Source: Candidatus Hydrogenedentota bacterium
GTDB taxonomy: Bacteria; Hydrogenedentota; Hydrogenedentia; Hydrogenedentales; CAITNO01
Length of the DNA: 24,046 nucleotides
NCBI GenBank assembly: GCA_903822375.1
Contig: CAIJOU010000831.1
Location: 1-24,046 of the forward strand
Direction: 5' to 3'
Positions 1 to 8,979 of this stretch are shown piece by piece. A program made the translations under genes and the position numbers. Under the pieces are notes generated by a model. That model saw nothing but the letters and a program-made list of their open reading frames with translations, made no database searches and was not told the DNA's origin. Each line of letters opens with the position of its first letter. Position 1 is the stretch's first letter.

Positions 1-2
1 GC

Positions 3-974
<972 letters not shown>

Positions 975-1007
975 GCTCCGCTCCGGCGGCAGTCTGAGAC
1001 TTCCCCC

Positions 1008-1044
1008 ACTCCGGGGCTCCTTCGGGAGCCCCGGAGTTCTTTTT
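1008..1044 (+). terminator. Rho-independent terminator after the pyrophosphatase gene
   Basis: A perfect 13-bp stem (1008-1020 with 1025-1037) closes a TTCG tetraloop and is followed by a T-rich run to 1044. It lies 33 bases after the stop codon, where the transcript should end. Stem length, tetraloop and T-run together make this the clearest terminator in the window. Confidence 0.9.
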
Positions 1045-1082
1045 ATGTCCGGTCTGACCGTTTAGCCGACTGGCGTGGGCCG

Positions 1083-1257
<175 letters not shown>

Positions 1258-1317
1258 AGACCCTATGCGCCAGTCGTGGGTGCTCTTCGAAGGATAATTC
1301 AGCAGACCAACAACAAG

Positions 1318-1354
1318 CACCCCCAGGCCCGTCCTGTGGCCGGGCCTGAGGGTG
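1318..1354 (-). terminator. Probable terminator of the minus-strand PHP/beta-propeller pair
   Basis: A 14-bp stem with one mismatch (1318-1331 with 1341-1354) encloses a 9-base loop. Read on the minus strand it lies about 65 bases past the stop of the PHP gene, and the stem is followed by a T/G-rich stretch (CTTGTTGTTGG). The tail is not a pure T-run, so strength is uncertain. The plus-strand side has no T-run. Confidence 0.6.
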
Positions 1355-1363
1355 CCACGAAAA

Positions 1364-1399
1364 CCGTCCCCCTCCCATTCTTCCCATGAATCCCGCCCA
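1364..1399. repeat. 9-bp-period repeat, TCCCATNNN type, locus 1
   Basis: TCCCATTCT, TCCCATGAA and TCCCGCCCA follow each other without gaps from 1373, preceded by the decayed unit CCGTCCCCC. The first six bases are nearly constant and the last three vary. Similar arrays occur at 9711-9755 and, on the other strand, at 19713-19757 and 22522-22557. Confidence 0.65.
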
Positions 1400-1418
1400 C
1401 TTGGCCTGGGCGCCTCTC

Positions 1419-2273
1419 CTATCTCCCCGCGCGCGCGCCGTTCTTCTTTGGCAGCCACATGTCTTTGCGCTTCAGGCCCAGTTCCCGGGCCATTTGCAGC
1501 GAGTAGTCCAGTTTCCCCATGTTCGGGTAACGGCCGTTGGAGCCAAAGCAGAACTTGACGCCCCCCGCCTTGGCTACGCGCAGGAAACGCAGTTCCGGCA
1601 GCATGAAACTCGAACTGATCTCCATGGATATGCCCTGCTGCACAAACGCCCCAACAACCTTTTCAATGCGTCGCTGCGTCCAGAGCGTCGCATAGCTCTT
1701 GGCGAATTTGCCCGGAAGCCAGGACACATTCGCCAGCACGTCGATGGGCTGTTCGTTCAGAATCTGCAGATGCCAGTCCACGTAGTCGTCCATGAACAGG
1801 TCGGCACTGTCTTCGATCACCGCCTCCTTCTCCCACAGCTTCATGCGTTTGCCGCCGGGACCGGGAAAGGTCATCGTGTCGGTGAGCACATAGTCCAGTG
1901 TGGCCAGCGCCTTCTTCGAAAAGCAGCCCGACCAGTCCAACCATTCGGCCTGCACGCCCTTGTAAACGCCCTTGCCCTCCAGTTCGCTCGTCCAGGAAAG
2001 CAGTTCCTCGTCGTTGCTCAAGACGCGCGGATACACGTTCTCCTTTGTGCCCGCGTGTTCGACCATCCCGAACTTCACGCCCTTTTCTTTGGACAGCGCC
2101 ACGATGGCGTCCACCGTGCTCTTGTCGGGATGCACGTGCAGGTCTACCAGGGGAAGCCCCTCCGGACTGGCGGGAATGTCACCCCGCGTGGCGCAGCCCG
2201 CCGCGGTCAAACCGCAGGCCAGCGCCGCGCCCGCGCCCAGAAATCCCCGCCGTGTCATGCCTTCATGGCTCAT
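1419..2273 (-). CDS. Tat-exported PHP-domain-like metal-dependent hydrolase, probable lipoprotein
   Basis: A 284-aa protein with a twin-arginine signal (TRRGFLG at 8-14, then a hydrophobic stretch) and a lipobox-like end with Cys27, so it is probably exported folded and lipid-anchored. The mature part starts with DLHVHPD (44-50), the first metal motif of the PHP/amidohydrolase superfamily, and has a second histidine in EHAG (72-75). The segment near the C-terminus (FGSNGRYPNMGKLDY) aligns with the usual GSDxH metal motif but has Asn and Arg in place of Asp and His. The usual motif III His also seems replaced by Asn (DVLANVSWLP). The metal centre is therefore atypical. Start chosen at the ATG with GGAG seven bases upstream; it overlaps the end of the upstream gene by 11 bp, so the two are translationally coupled. 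Substrate unknown. Confidence 0.78.
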   Translation of the reverse strand: MSHEGMTRRGFLGAGAALACGLTAAGCATRGDIPASPEGLPLVDLHVHPDKSTVDAIVALSKEKGVKFGMVEHAGTKENVYPRVLSNDEELLSWTSELEGKGVYKGVQAEWLDWSGCFSKKALATLDYVLTDTMTFPGPGGKRMKLWEKEAVIEDSADLFMDDYVDWHLQILNEQPIDVLANVSWLPGKFAKSYATLWTQRRIEKVVGAFVQQGISMEISSSFMLPELRFLRVAKAGGVKFCFGSNGRYPNMGKLDYSLQMARELGLKRKDMWLPKKNGARAGR

Positions 2274-3516
2274 GTGATGTCTCCGTTGGTTGCTTGTTCG
2301 TTCCGTCCGGCAGCACCGCCCAGGTGATGCACAGGTTCTTGTCATTCTCTTTCAGGGTCCCGTCTGATATGAACGCGGGGCCCGGTGCCCGCGGCCCGCC
2401 GCTTGATGCGGACAGCGTGTCGAAAAAGCCCGGCCCGGAAGGCGCCTTGCCGATGGGCACCACGGTCTCAGGGTCGGTCCACTCCCTTTCCGTAGCACGC
2501 CAGGTGCGGCGCAGCACCGCGCCGTTCCCCGCCAAGAATACACGCAGCGCTTCGCCTGCCGTGGTGAATCCGGCGATGCCGGATTCACCGAGACGCGCAG
2601 TCGTCCAGGCATGCGTGGCGGCATCACGCCATGCATGCCACAATCCGGCCGGTCCCGCGTTGGCGGGCAGCGGGTCTCCGTAGACGTGCGTGTTGTACAT
2701 GAACGCCAGGTGCGGACGACCCTGGTCGTCCTCGGCCAGGTCCGTACAGAAGGCCAGGGTGCCCATGGGCGTGTCCGCGACACGCTCGCGCAAATCCGGC
2801 TCCACGGTCCCCTTCGGGAAATGCAGGTACCATACCTCGTTGTATGTGTTGCCCTCGCCGCCGTCGGGCGCGTTGGATGCGGCAAAATGCAGCCCGCCGT
2901 CGCGGGCCGGATAGAGTATCGGATAGACCCAGGCCGTCTTGCGTTTGTGCTGGGTTTGTCCCGCCATCAGCAGCGTCGGCCCGCTCCAAGCACCCTGCAG
3001 AAGGTCAAGATGCGCAAAGAACAGACTGTTTCCGGGGGCATCGATCCAGGACAGCCATAGCTCGGCACCGCGCACGGCCATGCCAATGTAATAGGCATTC
3101 TTCATGCCGGGCGGCGGGGACAATTCATCCATTGCCCCGGTATTCTCCGCCGTTCTGGCGCGAAGCAGCCGCACGGGGGCCTCAACGCGCGTATGCGCCA
3201 CGATCAGCCGGCCCGTTCCGTCCACCGCCACCGTCGGCGGCTGATACGCACCGGGCAGCGCGGCTGTTTCCTTCCATCCGTCTCCCGCGTTGCGGAATAC
3301 CAGTGCCTCGCCCGACTTAGTGTCCTTGCCGCGCATGCCGGCGGCATGCCACGCGCGGCCGTCCCAGGCGATTTTGGGTGTGTTGTAGCCCCAGAGCGGA
3401 CTCACCCAGGTTTCCACGCGGGTGATTTCCTGCGGCTGCGGCGGCGCGGCAAAGGCGGCCAACGGCGTGCACACGCCCAGCGCAAAGCCTGCGCAGCATT
3501 TCAATGCGAACCGCAT
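2263..3516 (-). CDS. Secreted BNR/sialidase-like beta-propeller protein
   Basis: A 417-aa protein with a Sec signal peptide (MRF..., hydrophobic core, AAFAAPPQ cleavage region). The rest is beta-rich, with repeated short blocks ending in W, such as PKIAWDGRAWHAAG, ELWLSWID, EVWYLHFPKG and LWHAWRD. Their layout resembles BNR/Asp-box and exo-sialidase-type propellers, though canonical SxDxGxTW Asp boxes are not evident. It could be a sugar-binding or glycoside-hydrolase-like surface protein; no catalytic residues can be assigned. Start chosen at the ATG preceded by GAAGG and giving a clean signal peptide, 17 codons inside the longest open frame. First gene of a two-gene unit with the Tat-exported PHP-like protein, with a sigma-70-like promoter just upstream. 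Confidence 0.75.
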   Translation of the reverse strand: MRFALKCCAGFALGVCTPLAAFAAPPQPQEITRVETWVSPLWGYNTPKIAWDGRAWHAAGMRGKDTKSGEALVFRNAGDGWKETAALPGAYQPPTVAVDGTGRLIVAHTRVEAPVRLLRARTAENTGAMDELSPPPGMKNAYYIGMAVRGAELWLSWIDAPGNSLFFAHLDLLQGAWSGPTLLMAGQTQHKRKTAWVYPILYPARDGGLHFAASNAPDGGEGNTYNEVWYLHFPKGTVEPDLRERVADTPMGTLAFCTDLAEDDQGRPHLAFMYNTHVYGDPLPANAGPAGLWHAWRDAATHAWTTARLGESGIAGFTTAGEALRVFLAGNGAVLRRTWRATEREWTDPETVVPIGKAPSGPGFFDTLSASSGGPRAPGPAFISDGTLKENDKNLCITWAVLPDGTNKQPTETSHEP

Positions 3517-3567
3517 GGAACCTTCTTTCCGGGTCTCGCCCAATAAAGCATGGTGAAAACCTTCCAT

Positions 3568-3596
3568 ACTCTATTGCCGCCATGACGACATGTCAA
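3568..3596 (-). promoter_or_regulatory. Sigma-70-type promoter for the propeller/PHP pair
   Basis: On the minus strand TTGACA (3591-3596) is followed after exactly 17 bases by TAGAGT (3568-3573). The -35 is perfect and the -10 matches four of six consensus bases. A transcript would start near 3561 and have a leader of about 45 bases before the signal-peptide start. Confidence 0.65.
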
Positions 3597-3651
3597 CACC
3601 CGTGCACGTACAGATCGAATTCGGCGATAAGGTATGATTAACGTGAAAATC

Positions 3652-3688
3652 CCATCATGGCTCTTCCATGCCGGAAGAACCATGATGG
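3652..3688. promoter_or_regulatory. Long hairpin in the leader region of the hyp operon
   Basis: A 16-bp inverted repeat (3652-3667 with 3673-3688) with a single mismatch, which is a G-U pair in RNA, around a 5-base loop. It lies about 60 bases before the hypF start, between two divergent operons. No T-run follows on the plus strand, so it does not look like a simple terminator there. On the minus strand GATTTTCAC follows, so it could stop antisense transcription. It may instead be an operator or an mRNA-stability stem. Confidence 0.55.
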
Positions 3689-3749
3689 ATTGTTGCCGAT
3701 TGTACGGCTCCCCGTCTGTGAACTACCCGTCTTAAGAGGAGAATATTGC

Positions 3750-6044
3750 ATGATTCGCCGGGCACGCGTGAAAGTGCAGGGCGTGGTGCAGGGCGTGGGT
3801 TTTCGACCCTTTGTCTACGGTCTGGCCGTGCGGCTTGGGCTGGCCGGGCATGTGCTCAACGATGTCGGCGGAGTGTTCATTGAGGTGGAGGGAGAGGACA
3901 CGGGCATAGAAGCGTTTCTAAACGCCCTGCGCGACTGCCCGCCGCCGATGGCACGGGTGCAGTCCATTCACAGCGCCTACATGAACCCCACGGGCGAGTC
4001 GGCCTTTCGCATTCTTGAAAGTGCCACAAGGGGCAGTGTCCGTGTGGTGGTCTCACCCGATTTGGCCGTTTGCGGCGACTGTGTGGCCGAGTTGGAGAAT
4101 ACCCGCAACCGCCGCCACCGGCATGCCTTTATCAACTGCACCAACTGCGGCCCGCGGTACACCATCATCGAAAGTGTGCCCTATGACCGGGCACGCACAA
4201 CGATGGCCGAATTCGACATGTGCCCGCAATGCCGCGCCGAGTACGCGGACCCGCGCAACCGGCGCTTTCACGCGGAGGCCACCTGCTGTCCCGACTGCGG
4301 TCCCCGCCTCGACATTACCGACCCCCACGGACGTGCCATCGCCTGCGACGACCCCATGCGGGAGGCCGTTCGCAGGCTTGCGGCGGGGCAGATCCTGGCC
4401 GTCAAGGGCATCGGCGGATTCCACCTTGCCTGCGATGCGACCAACGAACAGGCGGTCCGCGAACTGCGGCGGCGCAAGCGGCGCGACCTGAAACCCTTCG
4501 CCGTCATGGCGGCCTCGAAAATGCAGGCGATGCGGGTCGGCGTGTTCAATGAAGACGAGAAATGGCTGCTGAAAAGCGCCGAGCGGCCCATCGTGCTGGT
4601 GCGCAGGCACACCCGTGCCCCGGAACGGATTGCCGAAGAGGTGGCGCCGCGCAACGCGCGCATCGGCATCATGCTGCCCTATACCCCCATCCATCACATG
4701 CTTTTTGAGGATTCTCTGCATCTTCTGGTCATGACCAGCGGCAACGCCACCGACGAGCCCATCGCCCACGAAAACGATGACGCCTATCTGCGGCTGGGCG
4801 AACTGGCGGACGCCTTCCTCATCCACAACCGGCGCATTCACGTGCGCACCGACGACTCGGTGATGCAGGTGGTCGCCGGGGCTCCACGCTTCCTGAGGCG
4901 TTCCCGCGGCTACGCCCCCTTCCCCGTCCAACTCGACGCGGATACCTCCGCCTCCGAAATCCTGGCGGTGGGCGCCGAACTCAACGGAGCCGCGTGCCTC
5001 ACGCGGGCGGGCCAGGCCTATATCAGCCACCACCTCGGCGACCTGGACCATCTGGCCGCATGGGAGGCCTTTCATCAGGCCGTCGAAACACTATGCCGCA
5101 CGCTTGACGTGGTCCCGGCCGCCGTCGCCTGCGACCTGCACCCGGCCTACGCCACCACCCGCCACGCCCGCGGCCTCGGCCTGCCCGTTGTCGCCGTGCA
5201 GCATCACCACGCCCATATCGCGTCGGTGCTCGCCGAGTCGGGCCGGGACGGTCCCGTCATCGGCGTGTCCTTCGACGGCTTTGGCTGGGGCGACGACGGC
5301 AATGCCTGGGGCGGCGAGTTTCTGGTCTGCGACCTTGCCGAATACCGGAGGGTGGGCTGTATCGCGCCCGTGCCCCAGCCCGGCGGCGACGCCGCCGCAA
5401 AACGGCCCGCACGAACCGGCTATGTGATGCTGCGCGAGGCCTTCGGCGCGGAGGAGGCCGCAGGGCTGGCGGACCGGCTCCTGCCCGCGCTCGCCGCCGA
5501 AGAGCGGCGTGTGATCGACGACATGATTGAACATGGGGTGAACTGTCCCAGCAGCACCAGCGCCGGGCGGCTGTTTGACGCCGCCGCGGCGCTTTGCGGC
5601 CTCTGCGACGCCAACACCTATCACGCCCAGGCTCCCATGGAACTGGAGGGTGCGGCCTGGAGCGCGAAGGCAGAAAGCGGCTATTATCCCGTTCAACCGC
5701 GCGAGGACGGTGCTCTGCTCCAACTGCCCGGCGTGGATATCATCCGCGGACTCGTGGCCGACAGGCTTGCCGGTGTTCCTGCGCCGCTGTGCGCGGCGCG
5801 TTTCCACAACGCCCTCGCCCGCGCCGCCGTGGCAGTGTGCGCCAAACTCAGAAGCAACACGGGGCTTTCAACGGTTGCCTTGTCCGGTGGCGTGTTCGCA
5901 AACGCGTGGCTACTTGGACTAATGACTGCAATGCTTCAGGAAAACGGATTCGAAGTGCTGGCCAATGCGGTGGTGCCGCCGGGCGACGGCGGCATAAGCC
6001 TTGGACAGGCGGCGGTTGCCGCGCGGAGGTTGTCATGTGTCTAG
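3750..6044 (+). CDS. hypF: Carbamoyltransferase HypF, [NiFe]-hydrogenase maturation
   Basis: Makes carbamoyl-AMP from carbamoyl phosphate and transfers the carbamoyl group to the C-terminal Cys of HypE, the first step of cyanide-ligand synthesis for the hydrogenase iron. The 764 residues show the full domain order. An acylphosphatase domain has VQGVVQGVGFRPFVYG at 9-24. Two zinc-finger-like units have Cys pairs 108/111, 130/133, 158/161 and 180/183. A YrdC-like domain covers about 200-385. A Kae1-like C-terminal domain has the metal motif HHHAH at 485-489 and the DG..GDDG.AWGGEF nucleotide region near 509-524. Length is normal for the family. The start is the ATG after AAGAGGAGA; an upstream in-frame ATG at 3657 would add 31 residues that do not fit the family and lies inside the leader hairpin. 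First gene of the hyp operon, overlapping hypC by 10 bp. Confidence 0.97.
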   Translation: MIRRARVKVQGVVQGVGFRPFVYGLAVRLGLAGHVLNDVGGVFIEVEGEDTGIEAFLNALRDCPPPMARVQSIHSAYMNPTGESAFRILESATRGSVRVVVSPDLAVCGDCVAELENTRNRRHRHAFINCTNCGPRYTIIESVPYDRARTTMAEFDMCPQCRAEYADPRNRRFHAEATCCPDCGPRLDITDPHGRAIACDDPMREAVRRLAAGQILAVKGIGGFHLACDATNEQAVRELRRRKRRDLKPFAVMAASKMQAMRVGVFNEDEKWLLKSAERPIVLVRRHTRAPERIAEEVAPRNARIGIMLPYTPIHHMLFEDSLHLLVMTSGNATDEPIAHENDDAYLRLGELADAFLIHNRRIHVRTDDSVMQVVAGAPRFLRRSRGYAPFPVQLDADTSASEILAVGAELNGAACLTRAGQAYISHHLGDLDHLAAWEAFHQAVETLCRTLDVVPAAVACDLHPAYATTRHARGLGLPVVAVQHHHAHIASVLAESGRDGPVIGVSFDGFGWGDDGNAWGGEFLVCDLAEYRRVGCIAPVPQPGGDAAAKRPARTGYVMLREAFGAEEAAGLADRLLPALAAEERRVIDDMIEHGVNCPSSTSAGRLFDAAAALCGLCDANTYHAQAPMELEGAAWSAKAESGYYPVQPREDGALLQLPGVDIIRGLVADRLAGVPAPLCAARFHNALARAAVAVCAKLRSNTGLSTVALSGGVFANAWLLGLMTAMLQENGFEVLANAVVPPGDGGISLGQAAVAARRLSCV

Positions 6045-6265
6045 CCGTTCCCGTGCAGGTGGTGTGGGTCGAGGGTGACCAGGCCACGGTCGCCCTGGAG
6101 GGCAACACGCGCACCGCCAACCTGAGCCTGGTGGGCGACGCGGCGGTAGGCGAGTGGGTGTTGCTCCACGCCGGTTTTGCCATCGAGAAAATCACGCCTG
6201 AGGAGGCCGAGGAAACGCTCGGGCTGCTTCGTGAGGCGGGAGACCTTTCTCTTGAAACCGAGTGA
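6035..6265 (+). CDS. hypC: Hydrogenase maturation chaperone HypC
   Basis: A 76-aa HypC/HybG-family chaperone. It works with HypD to carry the iron while CN and CO ligands are added and then delivers it to the hydrogenase large subunit. It begins MCLAVPVQVV, with the essential Cys at position 2, and folds as a small beta-barrel (EGDQATVALEGNTRTANLSL) followed by a helix (EEAEETLGLLREAG). The start overlaps the end of hypF by 10 bp and the 3' end overlaps hypD by 14 bp, so translation is coupled. The family start MCLA fixes the initiation codon with little doubt. Confidence 0.96.
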   Translation: MCLAVPVQVVWVEGDQATVALEGNTRTANLSLVGDAAVGEWVLLHAGFAIEKITPEEAEETLGLLREAGDLSLETE

Positions 6266-7313
6266 CATTGGACCGACCGCACACCGCATCCGGGAGCGGG
6301 CAAAGACGCTGGACAGGCGGGTGCGCCTCATGGAGGTGTGCGGCACGCACACGCACGCCATCGGGCGCGGCGGGCTGCGCAGCCTTCTCCCCGAAAACGT
6401 CGAACTGGTGTCGGGGCCGGGATGCCCCGTGTGCGTCACCGCCCAGCGCGACATCGAGCGCATGATCCTGCTGGCCGATTTGCCGGTCACGGTGTGCACC
6501 TTCGGCGACATGATCCGCGTGCCGGGGTTGCACTCCACCCTGGAGCAGCGCCGCTCCGCGGGTGCCGATGTACGTGTGGTCTATTCGCCGCTCAATGCGT
6601 TGACCCTGGCCATGGACAACCCGGACCGTGACGTGGCGTTCCTCTCGGTGGGGTTTGAGACAACCACGCCGGGCGTCGCCGCGGTGCTGCTGCAGGCGCG
6701 GGCATTGGAACTGAAGAACTTCTCTGTATACACGGCAAACAAGCTCGTCGTGCCCGCCATGGAGGCGGTGCTCGCCGGCGGTTCTCTGCTCGACGGATTC
6801 CTCACGCCGGGCCATGTGTCGGTGATTCTGGGCATCGAAGCCTATGAGAATCTGGCCCAACAATACAGGATCCCCTGCGTGGCTGCGGGTTTTGACCCCC
6901 TTGACGTGATTGAAGCGGTGGCCCAGTTGCTGGACTGCCTCGTTGAGAACCGCTGCGGCTCCTTTGTGCAGTACACCCGCGCCGTGCGGCCCGGCGGCAA
7001 CGCGCGCGCCCGCGAGGTGATGTTCTCCGTGTTTGAACCGTGCGACGCCGAATGGCGCGGACTCGGCACCATACCGGGCAGCGGGCTTGGTCTGCGCGCC
7101 GGGTTCGAGGCCTTTGACGCCGCCAAGCGCTACGCGCTGCCCGAAGTCGATGCGCCGGACCCGCCGGGCTGCCGTTGCGGCGAGGTGCTCAAGGGCTATA
7201 TCCAGGCCCCCCAGTGCCCCCTTTTTGGAAAGGTCTGCACGCCCCGCCATCCGCTGGGCCCCTGCATGGTGTCGTCTGAAGGCGCGTGCGCCGCGAGGTA
7301 CAAATATGGATGA
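6252..7313 (+). CDS. hypD: Hydrogenase maturation protein HypD (TTG start)
   Basis: Iron-sulfur scaffold on which, with HypC, the Fe(CN)2CO unit is assembled. From the TTG at 6252 the protein has 353 residues, the usual size. Motifs include LMEVCGTHTHAIGR, SGPGCPVCVT, GFETTTPG, GFEAFD and a Cys-rich C-terminus (PPGCRCGEVLKG, QCPLFGKVC, EGACAARYKYG) that holds the [4Fe-4S] cluster and redox cysteines. The longest ATG frame (6177) would add 25 residues that are only hypC read in another frame. The TTG follows GGGAGA at a suitable distance and yields the expected short N-terminus before the first motif. It overlaps hypC by 14 bp and hypE by 8 bp. Start choice is inference; product identity is firm. 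Confidence 0.95.
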   Translation: MKPSDIGPTAHRIRERAKTLDRRVRLMEVCGTHTHAIGRGGLRSLLPENVELVSGPGCPVCVTAQRDIERMILLADLPVTVCTFGDMIRVPGLHSTLEQRRSAGADVRVVYSPLNALTLAMDNPDRDVAFLSVGFETTTPGVAAVLLQARALELKNFSVYTANKLVVPAMEAVLAGGSLLDGFLTPGHVSVILGIEAYENLAQQYRIPCVAAGFDPLDVIEAVAQLLDCLVENRCGSFVQYTRAVRPGGNARAREVMFSVFEPCDAEWRGLGTIPGSGLGLRAGFEAFDAAKRYALPEVDAPDPPGCRCGEVLKGYIQAPQCPLFGKVCTPRHPLGPCMVSSEGACAARYKYG

Positions 7314-8304
7314 GGAAAGAATCGTCATTGCCCACGGCGGAGGCGGCGCGCTGACCCGGGAACTGGTCGAGGGCGTGATTGTGCCCGCATTGGGCGGCGC
7401 ACCCGACGCCCTGCCCGACGCTGCCCCCGTGCCCGGCGCGCCCGATTTCCTCTTCACCACCGACGCCTTTGTCGTGAAGCCGCTGTTCTTCCGCGGCGGC
7501 GATATTGGCAAACTGGCGGTGCACGGCGTAATCAACGACCTTGCCGTGTCGGGTGCGGAACCGCTGGCCCTTTCCCTGTCACTTATCATTGAGGAGGGCT
7601 TTCCCATCGCCGACCTGCGGCGAGTCCTTGAGTCGGTTGGTGAAGCTTCGCGTGCCTGCGGTGTGCCCGTAATCACAGGCGACACCAAGGTTGTGGCGCG
7701 CGGCGAGGCCGACCAGCTTTTCATCACCGCCGCCGGCATCGGACGGCGCCGCATTACGGTGTCACCGGCCGGATTGAAGGAAGGCGATATCGTGCTGGTC
7801 AGCGGCCCGCTGGCCGAGCATGGCGTTGCCGTCATGAGCGAGCGCAAGGGTATCGCCTTCGACACCCCCGTCCGTTCGGACACGGCTTCCGTGTGGCCGC
7901 TCGTGAAGGCGCTCATCGATGCGGACGTTGAGATTCACGCCATGCGCGACCCCACCCGCGGCGGCCTGGCCGCCTGCTGCGTGGAACTTGCCGACGCGTC
8001 GGGTGTGACCGTCGAATTGGAGGAAAGCGCCTTGCCGGTGCGGCCCGCCGTGCGCGCCGCATGCGAGATGCTCGGACTCGACCCGCTCACCGTCGCCAAC
8101 GAGGGCCGGCTCGTCGCACTGGTGCCCGCGCGCGACGGAGAGCGCGCCTTGAACATCCTGCGCGCGCTTCCCGAGGCCGGAGAAGCCTGCGTGGTCGGCC
8201 GCATCGCCGCGCGCCGCGCCACCGCCGCCTGCCTGCGCACGCGCTATGGCGGCGTGCGCATCGTCGAAATGCCCTACGGCGAGGAACTGCCCAGAATATG
8301 CTAG
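7306..8304 (+). CDS. hypE: Hydrogenase maturation protein HypE
   Basis: Dehydrates the carbamoyl group received from HypF on its C-terminal Cys to a thiocyanate, using ATP, and passes cyanide to the HypC-HypD iron. The 332-aa protein is a PurM/SelD-fold ATPase. It begins IVIAHGGGGALTRELV, contains FFRGGDIGKLAVHGVINDLA and VITGDTKVV, and has MRDPTRGGLA near residue 210. It ends in PRIC, whose final Cys is the acceptor residue. The ATG overlaps hypD by 8 bp; a longer upstream frame is hypD in another frame. The first motif reads HGGGG rather than the commoner HGSGG. A repeat element separates this gene from hypA. Confidence 0.97.
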   Translation: MDEERIVIAHGGGGALTRELVEGVIVPALGGAPDALPDAAPVPGAPDFLFTTDAFVVKPLFFRGGDIGKLAVHGVINDLAVSGAEPLALSLSLIIEEGFPIADLRRVLESVGEASRACGVPVITGDTKVVARGEADQLFITAAGIGRRRITVSPAGLKEGDIVLVSGPLAEHGVAVMSERKGIAFDTPVRSDTASVWPLVKALIDADVEIHAMRDPTRGGLAACCVELADASGVTVELEESALPVRPAVRAACEMLGLDPLTVANEGRLVALVPARDGERALNILRALPEAGEACVVGRIAARRATAACLRTRYGGVRIVEMPYGEELPRIC

Positions 8305-8344
8305 CTTCTGCGTCAAGTGTGGTCACGGCCTTTTCGTTCAACCC

Positions 8345-8575
8345 GTTGTCTTGCCCCCGAAGGGGGAGAACAACAATAGCCCCGGGTGGAGCGAAGCGGA
8401 ACCCGTGGGAAAAAGACCAGACCCGCCGTCCCCGAAGGGGGCGAACAGGGTGCTCGCGCGTGGCGCCCAGTTGTTCGCCCCCTTCGGGGACGGAAGCGTT
8501 TCCCCTTGTTGACCCCGGGTTGCGCTTCGCTCCACCCGGGGCTACTATTGTTTGGCCCCTGCGGGGCCGAAAACG
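8345..8575. repeat. Palindromic mosaic repeat element between hypE and hypA (copy A)
   Basis: Almost the whole 327-base gap between hypE and hypA is one nested inverted repeat. The inner arms, 8426-8447 and 8472-8493, are perfect over 22 bp (CCGTCCCCGAAGGGGGCGAA type). The outer arms, about 8375-8405 and 8512-8550, share AGCCCCGGGTGGAGCGAAGC in opposite orientation. Further GC hairpins (CCCCCGAAGGGGG near 8354, GGCCCCTGCGGGGCC near 8554) flank it. A degenerate part-copy lies at 23796-23896. Frames through it give low-complexity peptides and are not considered genes. I see no transposase, so if mobile it would depend on an enzyme encoded elsewhere. Confidence 0.88.
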
Positions 8576-8631
8576 GACAGGGTTCCTTCGGTCATTCATG
8601 TGCCAACCGGCATTTGCGGAGCCCCATCCTC

Positions 8632-8979
8632 ATGCATGAATTCTCCATTGCCACTGAAATAATCGCCGCCGTGGAACGCACCGTGGGCGCGGGCGCACGC
8701 GTGCAGTCGGTGGGCTTGATACTCGGCTCACTGTCCGGCGTCAACGCCGATTCCCTGACCTTTTGCTTCACCGAACTCGCCGAATCGTGCGGCATGGGCC
8801 GCACCGAACTCGTCATCGACGCCCGTCCCGCGCGCGTGCGCTGCCGCGAATGCGGCTGCGATTACGAGACCGGCGATTTCATGGCCGGATGCCCAGGCTG
8901 CGGCGTGGCCGCCGTGGAAATCGTCTCCGGCTACGAATGCGACATCGACACCATAACCTATGAGGAGCCCGAGGCGTGA
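8632..8979 (+). CDS. hypA: Hydrogenase nickel-insertion protein HypA
   Basis: Zinc-containing nickel metallochaperone that works with HypB to insert Ni into the hydrogenase large subunit. The 115-aa protein starts MHEFSIA; the Met-His-Glu N-terminus is the family nickel site and fixes the start. The zinc site is formed by CRECG and CPGCG around residues 64-88. Length is standard. It lies 327 bases after hypE across the palindromic element, so it may still be co-transcribed or may use a promoter I cannot identify. Upstream Shine-Dalgarno pairing is weak (GCGGAG, about 11 bases away). Its stop codon overlaps the start of hypB. Confidence 0.96.
   Translation: MHEFSIATEIIAAVERTVGAGARVQSVGLILGSLSGVNADSLTFCFTELAESCGMGRTELVIDARPARVRCRECGCDYETGDFMAGCPGCGVAAVEIVSGYECDIDTITYEEPEA

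Noticed and set aside
3657..3749. Longer N-terminus for hypF from the ATG at 3657
   Set aside because: The extra 31 residues come from the leader hairpin region, and family members begin directly at the acylphosphatase domain; the ATG at 3750 has a strong ribosome site.
6192..7916. Minus-strand open frame of 574 codons across hypD and hypE
   Set aside because: Hyp motifs are unmistakable on the plus strand; the antisense product has no recognisable motif.
8087..8599. Frames through the hypE-hypA gap giving FRPRRGQ/APGGAKRNPG-type peptides
   Set aside because: These are the palindromic repeat translated in several frames; similar peptides appear from the copy near 23.8 kb.
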